This document shows, one piece after another, positions 17,359 to 25,452 of a stretch of DNA of 64,000 bases; the first letter of the stretch is position 1; each line of letters opens with the position of its first letter. The stretch is from assembly GCF_001427025.1 (NCBI RefSeq), contig NZ_LMGA01000001.1, forward strand, positions 62,163 to 126,162, given 5' to 3'. Origin of the DNA: Mesorhizobium sp. Root554 (lineage in GTDB: Bacteria > Pseudomonadota > Alphaproteobacteria > Rhizobiales > Rhizobiaceae). Both the position numbers and the translations under genes were made by a program. Below the pieces are notes generated by a model. That model was not told where the DNA came from, made no database searches, and saw only the letters and a program-made list of their open reading frames with translations.

Positions 17359-17425
17359 ATCCTCCTCCTTGTGGGGAGGGGGTGACGTTGAGCACCACGC
17401 GAAGCGGAGGCCGGGTGAGGGGGGC
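17359..17425. repeat. Intergenic palindromic repeat related to the xdhC insert
   Basis: A short copy between the convergent glycerate kinase and UdgX genes: CCTCCTTGTGGGGAGG forms a hairpin and shares TTGTGGGGAGG with the element inside xdhC. It is followed by GGGTGACGTTGAGCACC and GGCCGGGTGAGGGGG, a layout common to rhizobial intergenic repeats. Confidence 0.7.
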
Positions 17426-17430
17426 AAGTA

Positions 17431-18912
17431 TTACTCCATCAACGCTTTCACCGCCTTCATGTCTTTCATGAACCGCGCTCGTTCGGCTTCCTTGTCGGCC
17501 GGGTCGGGGATGCGCAGGATGAAGGACGGGTGGATGGTGATGAACACGCGAAGCCCGTCCTCGCGTTCGATCACCTCGCCGCGCATCTTCGTCACCGGGA
17601 TCGCCTTGCCGAGCAGCGCTTGCGCCGCCGTCGCGCCCATCGCCACGACGAGGTTCGGCTTGATCAGCTCCAACTCCTTGTCCAGCCACCAGCGGCAGGC
17701 CTGCACCTCGCCGGCATTCGGCTTGGAATGGATGCGGCGCTTGCCGCGCGGCTCGAACTTGAAATGCTTCACCGCATTCGTGACATAGGTCTTCAGCCGG
17801 TCGATTTCGGCGTCGTCCAGGATCGCGTCGAAAACCTTGCCGGCCGGGCCGACGAAGGGCTTGCCGGCGATGTCCTCCTGGTCGCCCGGTTGCTCGCCGA
17901 CGAAGATGACACTGGCGGTTTCCGGACCTTCGCCGAACACCGTCTGCGTCGCCTCGCGCCACAGCGGGCAGCGCCGGCAGCCCTTCGCCGCTTCGCGCAA
18001 CGCGGCGATGGAGCGCGCCTTCGCGCCATCGTCGGGGGCTTCCTCGCCACGCGCCGGCCAGTGCCTGGCCTGCACCTTGGCGTGGTGCGGCGCCGGTGAC
18101 GTCGGCATCCTGGCGATCATCTCCTTCGCGGCCTTGTCCGCGCCTGCGATCAAATCGGGAATGAGCGAGGCCTCGGGAAGGTTCCGCCAGTATTTCTTCG
18201 GCATCTCCTTCTGCATTGCCTGCACCTTCAGCCGGGCCGGGTTGAAGATGTTCTCGAAATAGGTCTGCCACAGCGCCTCGGTGGCGTCCTCGGCCGGCGC
18301 ATCCGCCTTCGCCGCGCCCGGTCCGATCGCCAGAATTTCGCCGTCCCATGTCGCGGAGGCATGCGGCGTCAGGATGGTCCAGCGCATGCCGGTGAAGCGG
18401 CGCACGAAGAAGGGCGCGTTGCGGGCGACGATATGGTGCGATGGCTCGAACCAGGCGACGAAGCGCTCGGCTTCGCCCTCGCCGATCTTCCGGAAGCGGA
18501 CGAAGGCCCGCATCTTGTGCATGTCGCGGCCGACGGCCTTTTCCATCGCCTCGAAGCGCCGGATGTCCGGATCGGAGGCGATTTCCAGAAGTTTCGGCTC
18601 GTGACGCAGCCGCCAGAGCAAGCGGTAGAGCAGGGCGAAGCGTGCGGGGTCGGAATGGCAGATCACGGCTTCGGCGCGGGCGATGAAAGCGCGCGGAACG
18701 GTGAGGGTGCCTTTGTCTTCGGATGCTTCAGGTATTGTGCGCCCAACGGATTGCCGATTTTCAACTGCATCCACCATCCAAGCCACATCCTCCGGCGCCA
18801 CACCGCCCGACGCCAACACGCGCGCCGCGTCGCGCCAGCCGGCAAAGTCGGTTTCGCTGACCAGACGGGCCGTGTGTCGGGCAAGATGGAGTTGTTCAGC
18901 CTGCATCGTCAA
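17431..18912 (-). CDS. DUF4130 domain fused to UdgX-type uracil-DNA glycosylase
   Basis: 493 residues. The N-terminal half (to about 260) matches the DUF4130 protein that accompanies a radical SAM enzyme (DMHKMRAFVRFRKIGEGE, FVRRFTGMRWTILTPHAS). The C-terminal half (about 290-493) is a family-4-like uracil-DNA glycosylase: CRRC at 312-315 for an Fe-S cluster, GEQPGDQED at 339-347, FVGPAGKVFD, and HPS near 461. KRRIH at 391-395 is the loop that defines UdgX, in which the His attacks deoxyribose and links the protein covalently to the abasic site. The usual NxxKC ligand is NAVKH here. Start overlaps the stop of the radical SAM gene (ATGA). Likely DNA repair or damage sensing. Confidence 0.93.
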   Translation of the reverse strand: MTMQAEQLHLARHTARLVSETDFAGWRDAARVLASGGVAPEDVAWMVDAVENRQSVGRTIPEASEDKGTLTVPRAFIARAEAVICHSDPARFALLYRLLWRLRHEPKLLEIASDPDIRRFEAMEKAVGRDMHKMRAFVRFRKIGEGEAERFVAWFEPSHHIVARNAPFFVRRFTGMRWTILTPHASATWDGEILAIGPGAAKADAPAEDATEALWQTYFENIFNPARLKVQAMQKEMPKKYWRNLPEASLIPDLIAGADKAAKEMIARMPTSPAPHHAKVQARHWPARGEEAPDDGAKARSIAALREAAKGCRRCPLWREATQTVFGEGPETASVIFVGEQPGDQEDIAGKPFVGPAGKVFDAILDDAEIDRLKTYVTNAVKHFKFEPRGKRRIHSKPNAGEVQACRWWLDKELELIKPNLVVAMGATAAQALLGKAIPVTKMRGEVIEREDGLRVFITIHPSFILRIPDPADKEAERARFMKDMKAVKALME

Positions 18913-20144
18913 AACAGCGACAACTGTTCGCAGGAGGAAACGATCGTTTCGCGCAGCGCCGCCTGGTCGGTCAGGCCGCCGGGCGACCAGCCTTGCGCGA
19001 CGATGAAGGGCCGCAGCTTGGCGATGGATTTCGCCAGCCTGCCGACATCTTCAAGCCGCAGACGCCGATGCCGGCGCGTGGCGATGATGCGGTCCACCAC
19101 CTTGGTGCCGAGGCCCGGCACGCGCAGCAGCGTCTCGCGGTCGGCGCGGTTCACATCCACCGGAAACAGGCCCCGGTGCCGCAGCGCCCAGGCAAGCTTC
19201 GGGTCGATGGCGAGATCGAGCATGCCGTCAGCGCTGCCCTGCAGGATCTCCGGCTGCGAAAAGCCATAGAACCGCATCAGCCAGTCGGCCTGGTACAGCC
19301 GGTGCTCGCGCATCAGCGGCGGCTTGCGCACCGGCAGGGCGGCCGACGAATCCGGGATCGGGCTGAAGGCGGAGTAATACACCCTGCGCAACTGATAGCT
19401 GCCGTAGAGCCGGGCGCTGGTCTTCAAAATGCCGTCGTCGGAGGTCGAGTCCGCCCCGACGATCATCTGGGTTGATTGACCACCGGGCGCGAAACGCTCA
19501 CGCGTCTTCGTCTTCAGAGTCGGTTCGGCTTTTTCCTCCATCTTCTCGCGAAGCTTCGCCATGGAAAGCCGGATCGTTTCCGGCCGCTTCTCCGGCGCGA
19601 AACGCTTGACGCTTTCGTCGGTCGGAAGCTCGACATTGATCGACAGCCGGTCGGCATAGAGCCCGGCCTTCTCGATCAATTCCTGCGAGCATTCGGGAAT
19701 GGTCTTGAGATGGATGTAGCCACCGAACTTCTCGTCCAGCCGCAGCCGCCGCGCCACCTCGACCATTTCGCCCATCGTCTCGTCCGGCGAACGCACCACG
19801 CCGGAGGACAGGAACAGGCCTTCGATATAGTTGCGACGATAGAAGTCCATTGTCAGTCTCACCACCTCATCGACGGTGAAACGGGCGCGGCGGACGTTTG
19901 AGGACGAACGGTTGATGCAATAGCTGCAATCGTAGATGCAGAAATTGGTCAGCAGGATCTTCAGGAGCGAGATGCATCGACCGTCCGGCGCGTAGGAATG
20001 GCAGATGCCCATGCCCTCGGTCGAGCCGATGCCGCCGCTCTTCAGCGAATTGCGCTTCCCCGCGCCCGACGAGGCGCACGAGGCATCGTATTTGGCGGCA
20101 TCCGAAAGGATGGCGAGCTTTTCGCGGGTTGAGAGGATAGCCAT
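18909..20144 (-). CDS. Putative DNA modification/repair radical SAM protein with C-terminal HhH
   Basis: 411 residues. The radical SAM cluster motif Cx3Cx2C is at C69, C73, C76 (TNFCIYDCSYC) and is preceded by a conserved Cys-rich N-terminus (KYDASCASSG, GICHSYAPDGRC). Residues about 331-372 form a helix-hairpin-helix pair (DVNRADRETLLRVPGLG) of the ComEA kind that binds DNA backbone. This is the family always paired with DUF4130 proteins. The reaction is unknown; a radical-based change of a damaged base or crosslink is a fair guess. ATG at 20144 has no clear ribosome site, and a LexA box begins two bases upstream, so the transcript may have a very short leader. Confidence 0.92.
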   Translation of the reverse strand: MAILSTREKLAILSDAAKYDASCASSGAGKRNSLKSGGIGSTEGMGICHSYAPDGRCISLLKILLTNFCIYDCSYCINRSSSNVRRARFTVDEVVRLTMDFYRRNYIEGLFLSSGVVRSPDETMGEMVEVARRLRLDEKFGGYIHLKTIPECSQELIEKAGLYADRLSINVELPTDESVKRFAPEKRPETIRLSMAKLREKMEEKAEPTLKTKTRERFAPGGQSTQMIVGADSTSDDGILKTSARLYGSYQLRRVYYSAFSPIPDSSAALPVRKPPLMREHRLYQADWLMRFYGFSQPEILQGSADGMLDLAIDPKLAWALRHRGLFPVDVNRADRETLLRVPGLGTKVVDRIIATRRHRRLRLEDVGRLAKSIAKLRPFIVAQGWSPGGLTDQAALRETIVSSCEQLSLF

Positions 20145-20146
20145 TC

Positions 20147-20161
20147 GTTCATGATATGTTC
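20147..20161 (-). promoter_or_regulatory. LexA (SOS) box of the radical SAM-UdgX operon
   Basis: Reads GAAC-ATATCAT-GAAC on the minus strand (GTTC-N7-GTTC on plus), an exact match to the alphaproteobacterial LexA consensus. It ends two bases before the start codon of the radical SAM gene. An A/T-rich TAAAATTTTATA at about 20180-20191 could supply the -10 region, placing LexA at or just after the transcription start. Confidence 0.82.
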
Positions 20162-20227
20162 CGACACGCTATCCCGCTATAAAATTTTACACAGGGAGGG
20201 ATTTTTCCGCGGCAGGGCCGCCTGGCG

Positions 20228-21202
20228 TCAGGCGGTGATGTCGATCACGCCGCAATCGCCGGCAGCACTTCCGAAAGCCACGCGCTGCTCGGCCTTGTCC
20301 CACATCATCGCCGTGATCGCGCCTTTGCCCGGCCGGCGCAGCAGCACTTCCTTGGCGTCGGCGAACCGCGCGGCGATGATCATGCCGTCCTCATAGCCGA
20401 TGGCGACGACGTCCTGGCTGGGATGGCAGGCCACGCAGGTCACCATGGTGTTGCCGCGCGTGCCGAGTTCCAGCGGCGCCTTGCCCATCGGCCCGTCCTT
20501 GGCCTGGAACGGCCACACGATCGCCGCCGGCGCGCCGGCGCTCGCCAGCCATTTGCCCTTGGCGGCCCAGGACAGGCTTTTGACCTTGGCCGGGTAGCCC
20601 GACATGCGCATATGCTTGCCGTCGGCCAGCTTCCAGCCATGCAGCGCATTCTCCTGCATGGTGGTGACGAGAAAATTGCCGTCCGGCGAGAAACTGATGC
20701 CGGTATGCGCGCCCGCCCACTCCAATTCCACCGGCTTGCCCTCGGCGGCGGGGAAATGCAGCGTCGCGCCATTGTAGCGGGCGACGCCGATGCGCATGCC
20801 TTTCGGCGCGAAGGCAACGCCCTCTACCGAGCGTGGATGCTGGAAGTCCTTCACCTTGCCGTCGGCGAAACGGACAAAGGCGGTCTTGCCGCTGCCATAG
20901 GCGATCGCGCCCTGCGGCCCGGCGGCGACGCTGGTGATCCACTTCCTGCCGGCGCTCGCCAGTTCCTGTGCGCTGCCGCCGGCTGTGACGGCGAACACCT
21001 TGCCATCCTCGCCGCCGGTGATCAGCCGGTCGCCGGCCGGGTCGAGAACCGCCGCCAGCAATCCGTCATGCACCTGTTCGGTCTTGTGGCCGTTGTCGAG
21101 CCGGTGGATCGAACCGTCGGCGAGCGCGAAATGCGGCACATTGCCGAGAAAGACGGCGGCCACGCAATGGCCGGAAAGATCGAGCGGGGCGACTGTGGGC
21201 AT
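20228..21202 (-). CDS. WD40 beta-propeller protein
   Basis: 324 residues with about six to seven WD-like blades (HTGISFSPDGNFLVTTMQEN, LSWAAKGKWLASAGAPAAIVWPF, ACHPSQDVVAIGYEDGMIIA). There is no signal peptide, so it is cytoplasmic and probably a binding scaffold. It is downstream of the CobW-type GTPase in the same direction with an intergenic repeat between, and the pair is likely functionally linked. Specific partner unknown. Start MPTVAPLDLSGHCVAAVF is the first Met of the frame. Confidence 0.85.
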   Translation of the reverse strand: MPTVAPLDLSGHCVAAVFLGNVPHFALADGSIHRLDNGHKTEQVHDGLLAAVLDPAGDRLITGGEDGKVFAVTAGGSAQELASAGRKWITSVAAGPQGAIAYGSGKTAFVRFADGKVKDFQHPRSVEGVAFAPKGMRIGVARYNGATLHFPAAEGKPVELEWAGAHTGISFSPDGNFLVTTMQENALHGWKLADGKHMRMSGYPAKVKSLSWAAKGKWLASAGAPAAIVWPFQAKDGPMGKAPLELGTRGNTMVTCVACHPSQDVVAIGYEDGMIIAARFADAKEVLLRRPGKGAITAMMWDKAEQRVAFGSAAGDCGVIDITA

Positions 21203-21231
21203 AGTCCAGACTATTCCGTTTCAGGTTTGTG

Positions 21232-21348
21232 CTGCCCTCACCCTTACCCTCTCCCGGCAAGGACGGGGAGAGGGGTCGCCAACGTTGCGGCAGGTATCCC
21301 TTCTCCCTGTTTCACGCAGAGAAGGGCCGGCGGGCGAATGAGGGGCAG
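21232..21348. repeat. Intergenic palindromic repeat between cobW-like and WD40 genes
   Basis: Outer arms CTGCCCTCA (21232-21240) and TGAGGGGCAG (21339-21348). Inside are ACCCTCTCCC pairing with GGGGAGAGGGGT (about 21245-21276) and CCCTTCTCC pairing with AGAGAAGGG. It is a classic multi-hairpin rhizobial repeat, transcribed as part of the operon leader between the two genes. Confidence 0.75.
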
Positions 21349-21371
21349 GAGATACTTCGCAAGCTGGAGGG

Positions 21372-22406
21372 TCAGGCGGCCTGGCACGCCTCGAAGCTCT
21401 TCCTCAGCTTTTCGGCGTCGAGGTCGCGGCCGATGAAGACCAGCCGGGTCGCATGCGCCTCGCCGTCCTTCCAGGCGCGCTGGTGGTCGCCCTCGATGAT
21501 CATGTGCACCCCCTGGATGACATAGCGCTCGTCGTCGCCCTTGAAGGCGATGATGCCCTTGAGCCGCAAGATGTTCGGCCCTTCCATCTGGGTGACCTTC
21601 TCGATCCAGGGGAAGAACTTCTTCTGGTCCATCTCGCCGCCCCGCAGCGAGACTGACTGCACCGTCACATCGTGGATCGCGGCGGGATGCGCATGATCGT
21701 GTCCATGGTGCCCATGGTCGTGCCCGTCATGGTCGTGGTGCGCGTGCTCGTCGGCTTCAAGGAAATGCGGATCGTTTTCCAGCGCCCGCTTGAGGTCGAA
21801 TGCGCCGCGGTCGAGCACTTCCGAAAGGTCTACGCCCGAGCGTTCGGTGCGGTGGATCCTCGCCGCCGGGTTGATGGCGCGGATGGTCGCCTCGACGGCG
21901 CGCAGTTCCTCCGGCGTCACCAGATCGGTCTTGTTCAGCACGACGACATCGGCGAAGGCGATCTGGTCTTCGGCCTCCTTCGAATCCTTCAGCCGCAGCG
22001 GCAAATGCTTGGCATCGACCAACGCCACCACGGCGTCGAGCCTAGTCTTGGAGCGCACGTCTTCGTCCATGAAGAACGTCTGGGCCACCGGCACCGGGTC
22101 GGCGAGGCCGGTCGTCTCCACCACGATGGCGTCGAAGCGGCCGGGACGGCGCATCAGGCCCTCGACGACGCGGATCAGGTCGCCGCGTACCGTGCAGCAC
22201 ACGCAGCCATTGTTCATCTCGTAGATTTCCTCGTCGGATTCCACGATCAGATCGTTGTCGATGCCGATCTCGCCGAATTCGTTGACGATGACCGCGTAGC
22301 GCTTGCCATGGTTCTCCGACAGGATGCGGTTGAGCAGGGTTGTCTTGCCGGCGCCGAGATAGCCGGTCAGGACGGTTACGGGGATCTGCGTCTGTGCTTC
22401 GCTCAT
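21372..22406 (-). CDS. CobW/COG0523 family GTP-binding metal chaperone
   Basis: 344 residues. P-loop GYLGAGKT at 15-22, the metal-binding CVCC motif at 68-71 (NNGCVCCTVRGDL), NKTD for guanine specificity near 190, and a His/Asp-rich loop HAHHDHDGHDHGHHGHDHAH near 250, then the CobW C-terminal domain (LRLKGIIAFKGDDERYVIQG). Family members deliver zinc or cobalt to client enzymes. Start MSEAQTQIPVTV fits the family; an upstream extension exists but has no support. No Zur-like operator was recognised upstream, so the metal is not decided. Confidence 0.92.
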   Translation of the reverse strand: MSEAQTQIPVTVLTGYLGAGKTTLLNRILSENHGKRYAVIVNEFGEIGIDNDLIVESDEEIYEMNNGCVCCTVRGDLIRVVEGLMRRPGRFDAIVVETTGLADPVPVAQTFFMDEDVRSKTRLDAVVALVDAKHLPLRLKDSKEAEDQIAFADVVVLNKTDLVTPEELRAVEATIRAINPAARIHRTERSGVDLSEVLDRGAFDLKRALENDPHFLEADEHAHHDHDGHDHGHHGHDHAHPAAIHDVTVQSVSLRGGEMDQKKFFPWIEKVTQMEGPNILRLKGIIAFKGDDERYVIQGVHMIIEGDHQRAWKDGEAHATRLVFIGRDLDAEKLRKSFEACQAA

Positions 22407-22679
22407 GTCAAGCCTCGAACTGCGATGGAGGCTCCCATATAGGATGCCGCTCGCCTGTTTGCACCTGTCAAACCCGTCCGCGCCTGCCAAATTTTCGGGC
22501 CAACCAGGATGCCGTTATCAGCGATTGAAGACATGGTGTTCTGGGCAATGCGCTGATGGAGAGCGCTGGTCTGGACGCGGCTTCGCCTTACAGGGGACAC
22601 AGGACCGCCGCGGCCAAAATTCGTTTGTCATCTAACTGAAATAAACATCTGCCATTAGCGCTTGCGAACCACATAACGC

Positions 22680-22726
22680 TTGCCGGCAAATTGTTTCTTT
22701 GCCGGCGGCGCGTTTTGCAAAGCGCC
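22680..22726. promoter_or_regulatory. Palindrome cluster upstream of the MarR gene
   Basis: TTGCCGGCAA (perfect, 22680-22689) and TTTGCCGGC (22698-22706) repeat the same half-site. GGCGCGTTTTGCAAAGCGCC (22707-22726) is a near-perfect hairpin. The cluster lies 50-95 bases before the MarR start, where autoregulators of this family bind. Confidence 0.45.
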
Positions 22727-22774
22727 GATCGCGGCTATTGTGCTTGCGGGGAGCGCGGTCAGAGAGGGGTGACC

Positions 22775-23248
22775 ATGGCCAAGGTTGATCCAGGCACGAC
22801 GATGAGCCGGCTGCATTCGGCGGCGCGGCTGGCGCGAACCGCACTTGCCGCGCGCCTTCTGGCGCACGGTTTCTATGCCGGGCAGGACCAGATCATGCTG
22901 GCGCTCGACCGTGAGGATGGGCAGACGCCCGGTACTCTGGCGGACAGGCTGGGCGTGCGTCCGCCGACGATAACGAAAACCATAAACCGGCTTCAGGCGC
23001 AGGGCTTCCTCGAGAAGCGCGCCTCCAACTCCGATGCGCGGCAGGCGCATATCTTTCTGACCGAAGGCGGGCGCGAGACCATCCAGGCCATCAAGAAGTC
23101 GGTGCGCAAGACCGAAAAACAGGCGTTCAAGGGCCTCGACAAGAAGGACCAGAAGACGCTCTCGAAGCTGCTGTCGCGCATAGAAGGTAATCTCTCTGAC
23201 GACCGGCTGGCCTTCGTCGAAGAGGACGACGCCGACACCGAGGAATAA
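22775..23248 (+). CDS. MarR-family transcriptional regulator
   Basis: 157 residues. Winged helix-turn-helix at about 45-115: GQTPGTLADRLGVRPPTITKTINRLQAQG, then the wing with KRASNSDARQAHIFLTEGG. The tail is highly acidic (VEEDDADTEE). AGAGAGGGG precedes the ATG at 22775. Ligand and regulon unknown; it precedes an EamA transporter in the same direction but 174 bases apart, so it may control that exporter. Confidence 0.88.
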   Translation: MAKVDPGTTMSRLHSAARLARTALAARLLAHGFYAGQDQIMLALDREDGQTPGTLADRLGVRPPTITKTINRLQAQGFLEKRASNSDARQAHIFLTEGGRETIQAIKKSVRKTEKQAFKGLDKKDQKTLSKLLSRIEGNLSDDRLAFVEEDDADTEE

Positions 23249-23422
23249 GCCGGGCAGGCGGCTGTGACGTGGGGTTTCGGACCGAATACCAGCTATCCGC
23301 CGCCGATTGGCACACAGCCGGGATTTGCCTGACGATTCGTGTAAGTTTGCATTGGGGCCTTGTGAGCGGGCGCGGAACCCGCGAAGAAGGCTTGAAATGA
23401 AACCCCCGTTCGGCTCGCCAAA

Positions 23423-24385
23423 TTGACTGTTCCCGCCAGACTGGATGAAGGCGCGACGCCGCCTGTTGCGATCGCCCTCATCCTTGCCTCCTACCTGCTC
23501 TTTTCCTTCCTCGACACCAGCAGCAAGTATCTGGTGCTGGCCGGCGTGTCGCCGCTGTTCGTTGCCTGGACCCGCTTCGCCGTCCATGTCGTCATCGTTC
23601 TGGTGGTGTTTCGCAGCTGGCGCGAGCCGATCCGCTTCCGCGCCGCGAATCTGCCGGCGCATATCTTGCGCGGCCTGTTCCTGTTCGGAGCGACGATCCT
23701 CAACATCATCGCTTTGCGCACGATGCAACTGGCCGAAACCATGTCGATCTTCTTCGCCGGACCGATGGTCATCACCGCGCTTGCCGGTCCGCTGCTTGGC
23801 GAATGGGCCGGCTGGCGCCGCTGGATCGCCATCCTGATCGGCCTGGTCGGCGTCGTTATCATAACCCGGCCCGGTGTCGGCGTCTTCGGCGTCGGCCATC
23901 TGCTGGCGCTGGGCTCGATGCTGTCGAACTCGCTCTATGTCATCATGACCCGGCGCATGGGCGCGAAAGAGACGTCGGAAAGCCTCATCCTCTATGCGGC
24001 GCTGTGCCCGACGATCCTGCTGCTGCCGGCCTTCGCGCTGCCGTTGTCGTTGCCGCAGGACGGCTGGCACTGGTTCATCATCTGCATGCTCGGCGTCTTC
24101 GGCGGCGTCGGCCACTATCTGCTCATCATCGCCTACCGCATGGCTTCGGCGACGGCTCTCGCTCCCTATCCCTATTCGCAGATGATCTGGATGATCGCTT
24201 TCGGCTGGCTGATCTTCAACCAGCTGCCGGACGGATGGACGATTGTCGGCGCTGCCGTCATCGTCGCCGGCGGTCTCTATATCGTCCACCGCGAACATCG
24301 GCTGCGGGTACACAACCGGGCCGCGCTCGCGGCCGAAACCGATGAATTGGCAAAAAAGCTTGATTTGCCCCGGAGGGATGTCTAA
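23423..24385 (+). CDS. EamA/DMT-family transporter
   Basis: 320 residues with ten predicted transmembrane helices in two EamA repeats (first from ALILASYLLFSFLDTSSKYL, second from FGVGHLLALGSMLSNSLYV). Inner-membrane carrier of drug/metabolite type, probably a metabolite exporter. No ATG fits the frame near the 5' end; the TTG at 23423 is taken as start and gives 14 residues before the first helix, though a ribosome site is not obvious. C-terminal tail is charged and cytoplasmic. Substrate unknown. Confidence 0.85.
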   Translation: MTVPARLDEGATPPVAIALILASYLLFSFLDTSSKYLVLAGVSPLFVAWTRFAVHVVIVLVVFRSWREPIRFRAANLPAHILRGLFLFGATILNIIALRTMQLAETMSIFFAGPMVITALAGPLLGEWAGWRRWIAILIGLVGVVIITRPGVGVFGVGHLLALGSMLSNSLYVIMTRRMGAKETSESLILYAALCPTILLLPAFALPLSLPQDGWHWFIICMLGVFGGVGHYLLIIAYRMASATALAPYPYSQMIWMIAFGWLIFNQLPDGWTIVGAAVIVAGGLYIVHREHRLRVHNRAALAAETDELAKKLDLPRRDV

Positions 24386-24390
24386 GCCGG

Positions 24391-24407
24391 ATTTAAACAG
24401 TTTAAAT
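24391..24407. promoter_or_regulatory. Palindromic operator of the LacI-family gene
   Basis: ATTTAAAC-A-GTTTAAAT, a perfect 17-base palindrome of LacI-operator size. It lies directly before the regulator gene and overlaps the ATG at 24406, which supports either autoregulation with a later translation start or control of the whole lacI-dehydrogenase operon. Confidence 0.7.
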
Positions 24408-25452
24408 GTTGGGGTCCGGGAGGCGGAGACTGGCACAGAAAATCAAGCTTTCGACGATCGCGGACGCGCTCGGCGTTTCGACCGCGACGGTATCGCTGGC
24501 CTTGCGCGACAGCCCGCTGGTCGCCGGCGCGACGCGGGAACGCATCAAGGAACACGCGCGCGAAATCGGCTACATCTACAACCGCCGCGCCGCCAGCCTG
24601 CGCACCTCGCGCTCGGGCATTGTCGGCGTCGTCGTCCACGACATCATGAACCCCTTCTACGCGGAAATCCTGCGCTCCATCGAAAGCGAACTGGACCGCA
24701 GCCGGCAGACCTTCATCCTGTCCAATCACTACGATCAGCTCGACAAGCAGCGCACCTTCATCGACACGCTGCTGCAGCTTGGCGCCGATGGCGTCATCAT
24801 GTCGCCGGCCATCGACACGCCGGCCTCCGATATCCTGATGGCCGAGGAGAACGGGTTGCCGGCGGTGCTGATCGCCCGCGATGTCGAGGACGCCCATGTG
24901 CCGGTGTTTCGCGGCGACGACGCCTACGGCACCGCGCTGGCCACCAACCATCTCATCTCGCTTGGCCACAAGCGCATCGCCATGATCGGCGCGACCGACC
25001 AGACATCGACGGGCCGTGACCGCTATCAGGGTTATCTGAACGCCATGCAGACGGCCGGGCTCGAGGTCAATCCGGCCTGGCGCATCCAGGGGCCGCGCAC
25101 CAAGCAGGCCGGTTTCGAGGCCGCCGGCCAGTTCCTGGCGCTGAAGGACAGGCCCACCGCCGCCTGCTGCTGGAACGACCTCGTCGCCATCGGCCTGATG
25201 AACGGCATTTCCCGCGCCGGGCTGGTGCCGGGCGTCGACATTTCCGTCACCGGCTATGACGATCTCGAGGAAGCGGCCATCGCCACGCCGGCGCTCACAA
25301 CCGTCTGGAACGGCCAGCGCGAGGTCGGCCGCCGCGCCGCCAGCGCCCTTCTGGACAAATTGAACGGACAGACGGTGCGTCTGTCGCAGGAACTCATCAA
25401 GCCGGAACTGCATGTGCGACAGTCTACCGGCAGGCCGGTGGAGCGCTCGTAA
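24406..25452 (+). CDS. LacI-family transcriptional regulator
   Basis: 348 residues. LacI helix-turn-helix right at the N-terminus (KLSTIADALGVSTATVSLAL) and hinge (IYNRRAASLRTSRSG), then a periplasmic-binding-protein-like effector domain (GVVVHDIMNPFYAEIL, TGRDRYQGYLNAM, CCWNDLVAIGLMNG, VTGYDDLEEAAIATPALTTV). The ATG at 24406 lies inside the palindrome and has no ribosome site. GGGAGG at 24418-24423 stands six bases before an in-frame CTG at 24430 that would give MAQKIKLSTIA, a typical LacI beginning; this CTG may be the true start. Its TAA is followed at once by the ATG of the dehydrogenase. Confidence 0.9.
   Translation: MLGSGRRRLAQKIKLSTIADALGVSTATVSLALRDSPLVAGATRERIKEHAREIGYIYNRRAASLRTSRSGIVGVVVHDIMNPFYAEILRSIESELDRSRQTFILSNHYDQLDKQRTFIDTLLQLGADGVIMSPAIDTPASDILMAEENGLPAVLIARDVEDAHVPVFRGDDAYGTALATNHLISLGHKRIAMIGATDQTSTGRDRYQGYLNAMQTAGLEVNPAWRIQGPRTKQAGFEAAGQFLALKDRPTAACCWNDLVAIGLMNGISRAGLVPGVDISVTGYDDLEEAAIATPALTTVWNGQREVGRRAASALLDKLNGQTVRLSQELIKPELHVRQSTGRPVERS

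Noticed and set aside
20218..20235. CCGCCTG/CAGGCGG hairpin at the WD40 gene end as intrinsic terminator.
   Set aside because: On the minus strand it is followed by CCCTGCC and not by a T-run, so termination is not supported.
22404..22700. Zur box in front of the CobW-like gene.
   Set aside because: No dyad resembling the known rhizobial zinc-uptake operator could be found.
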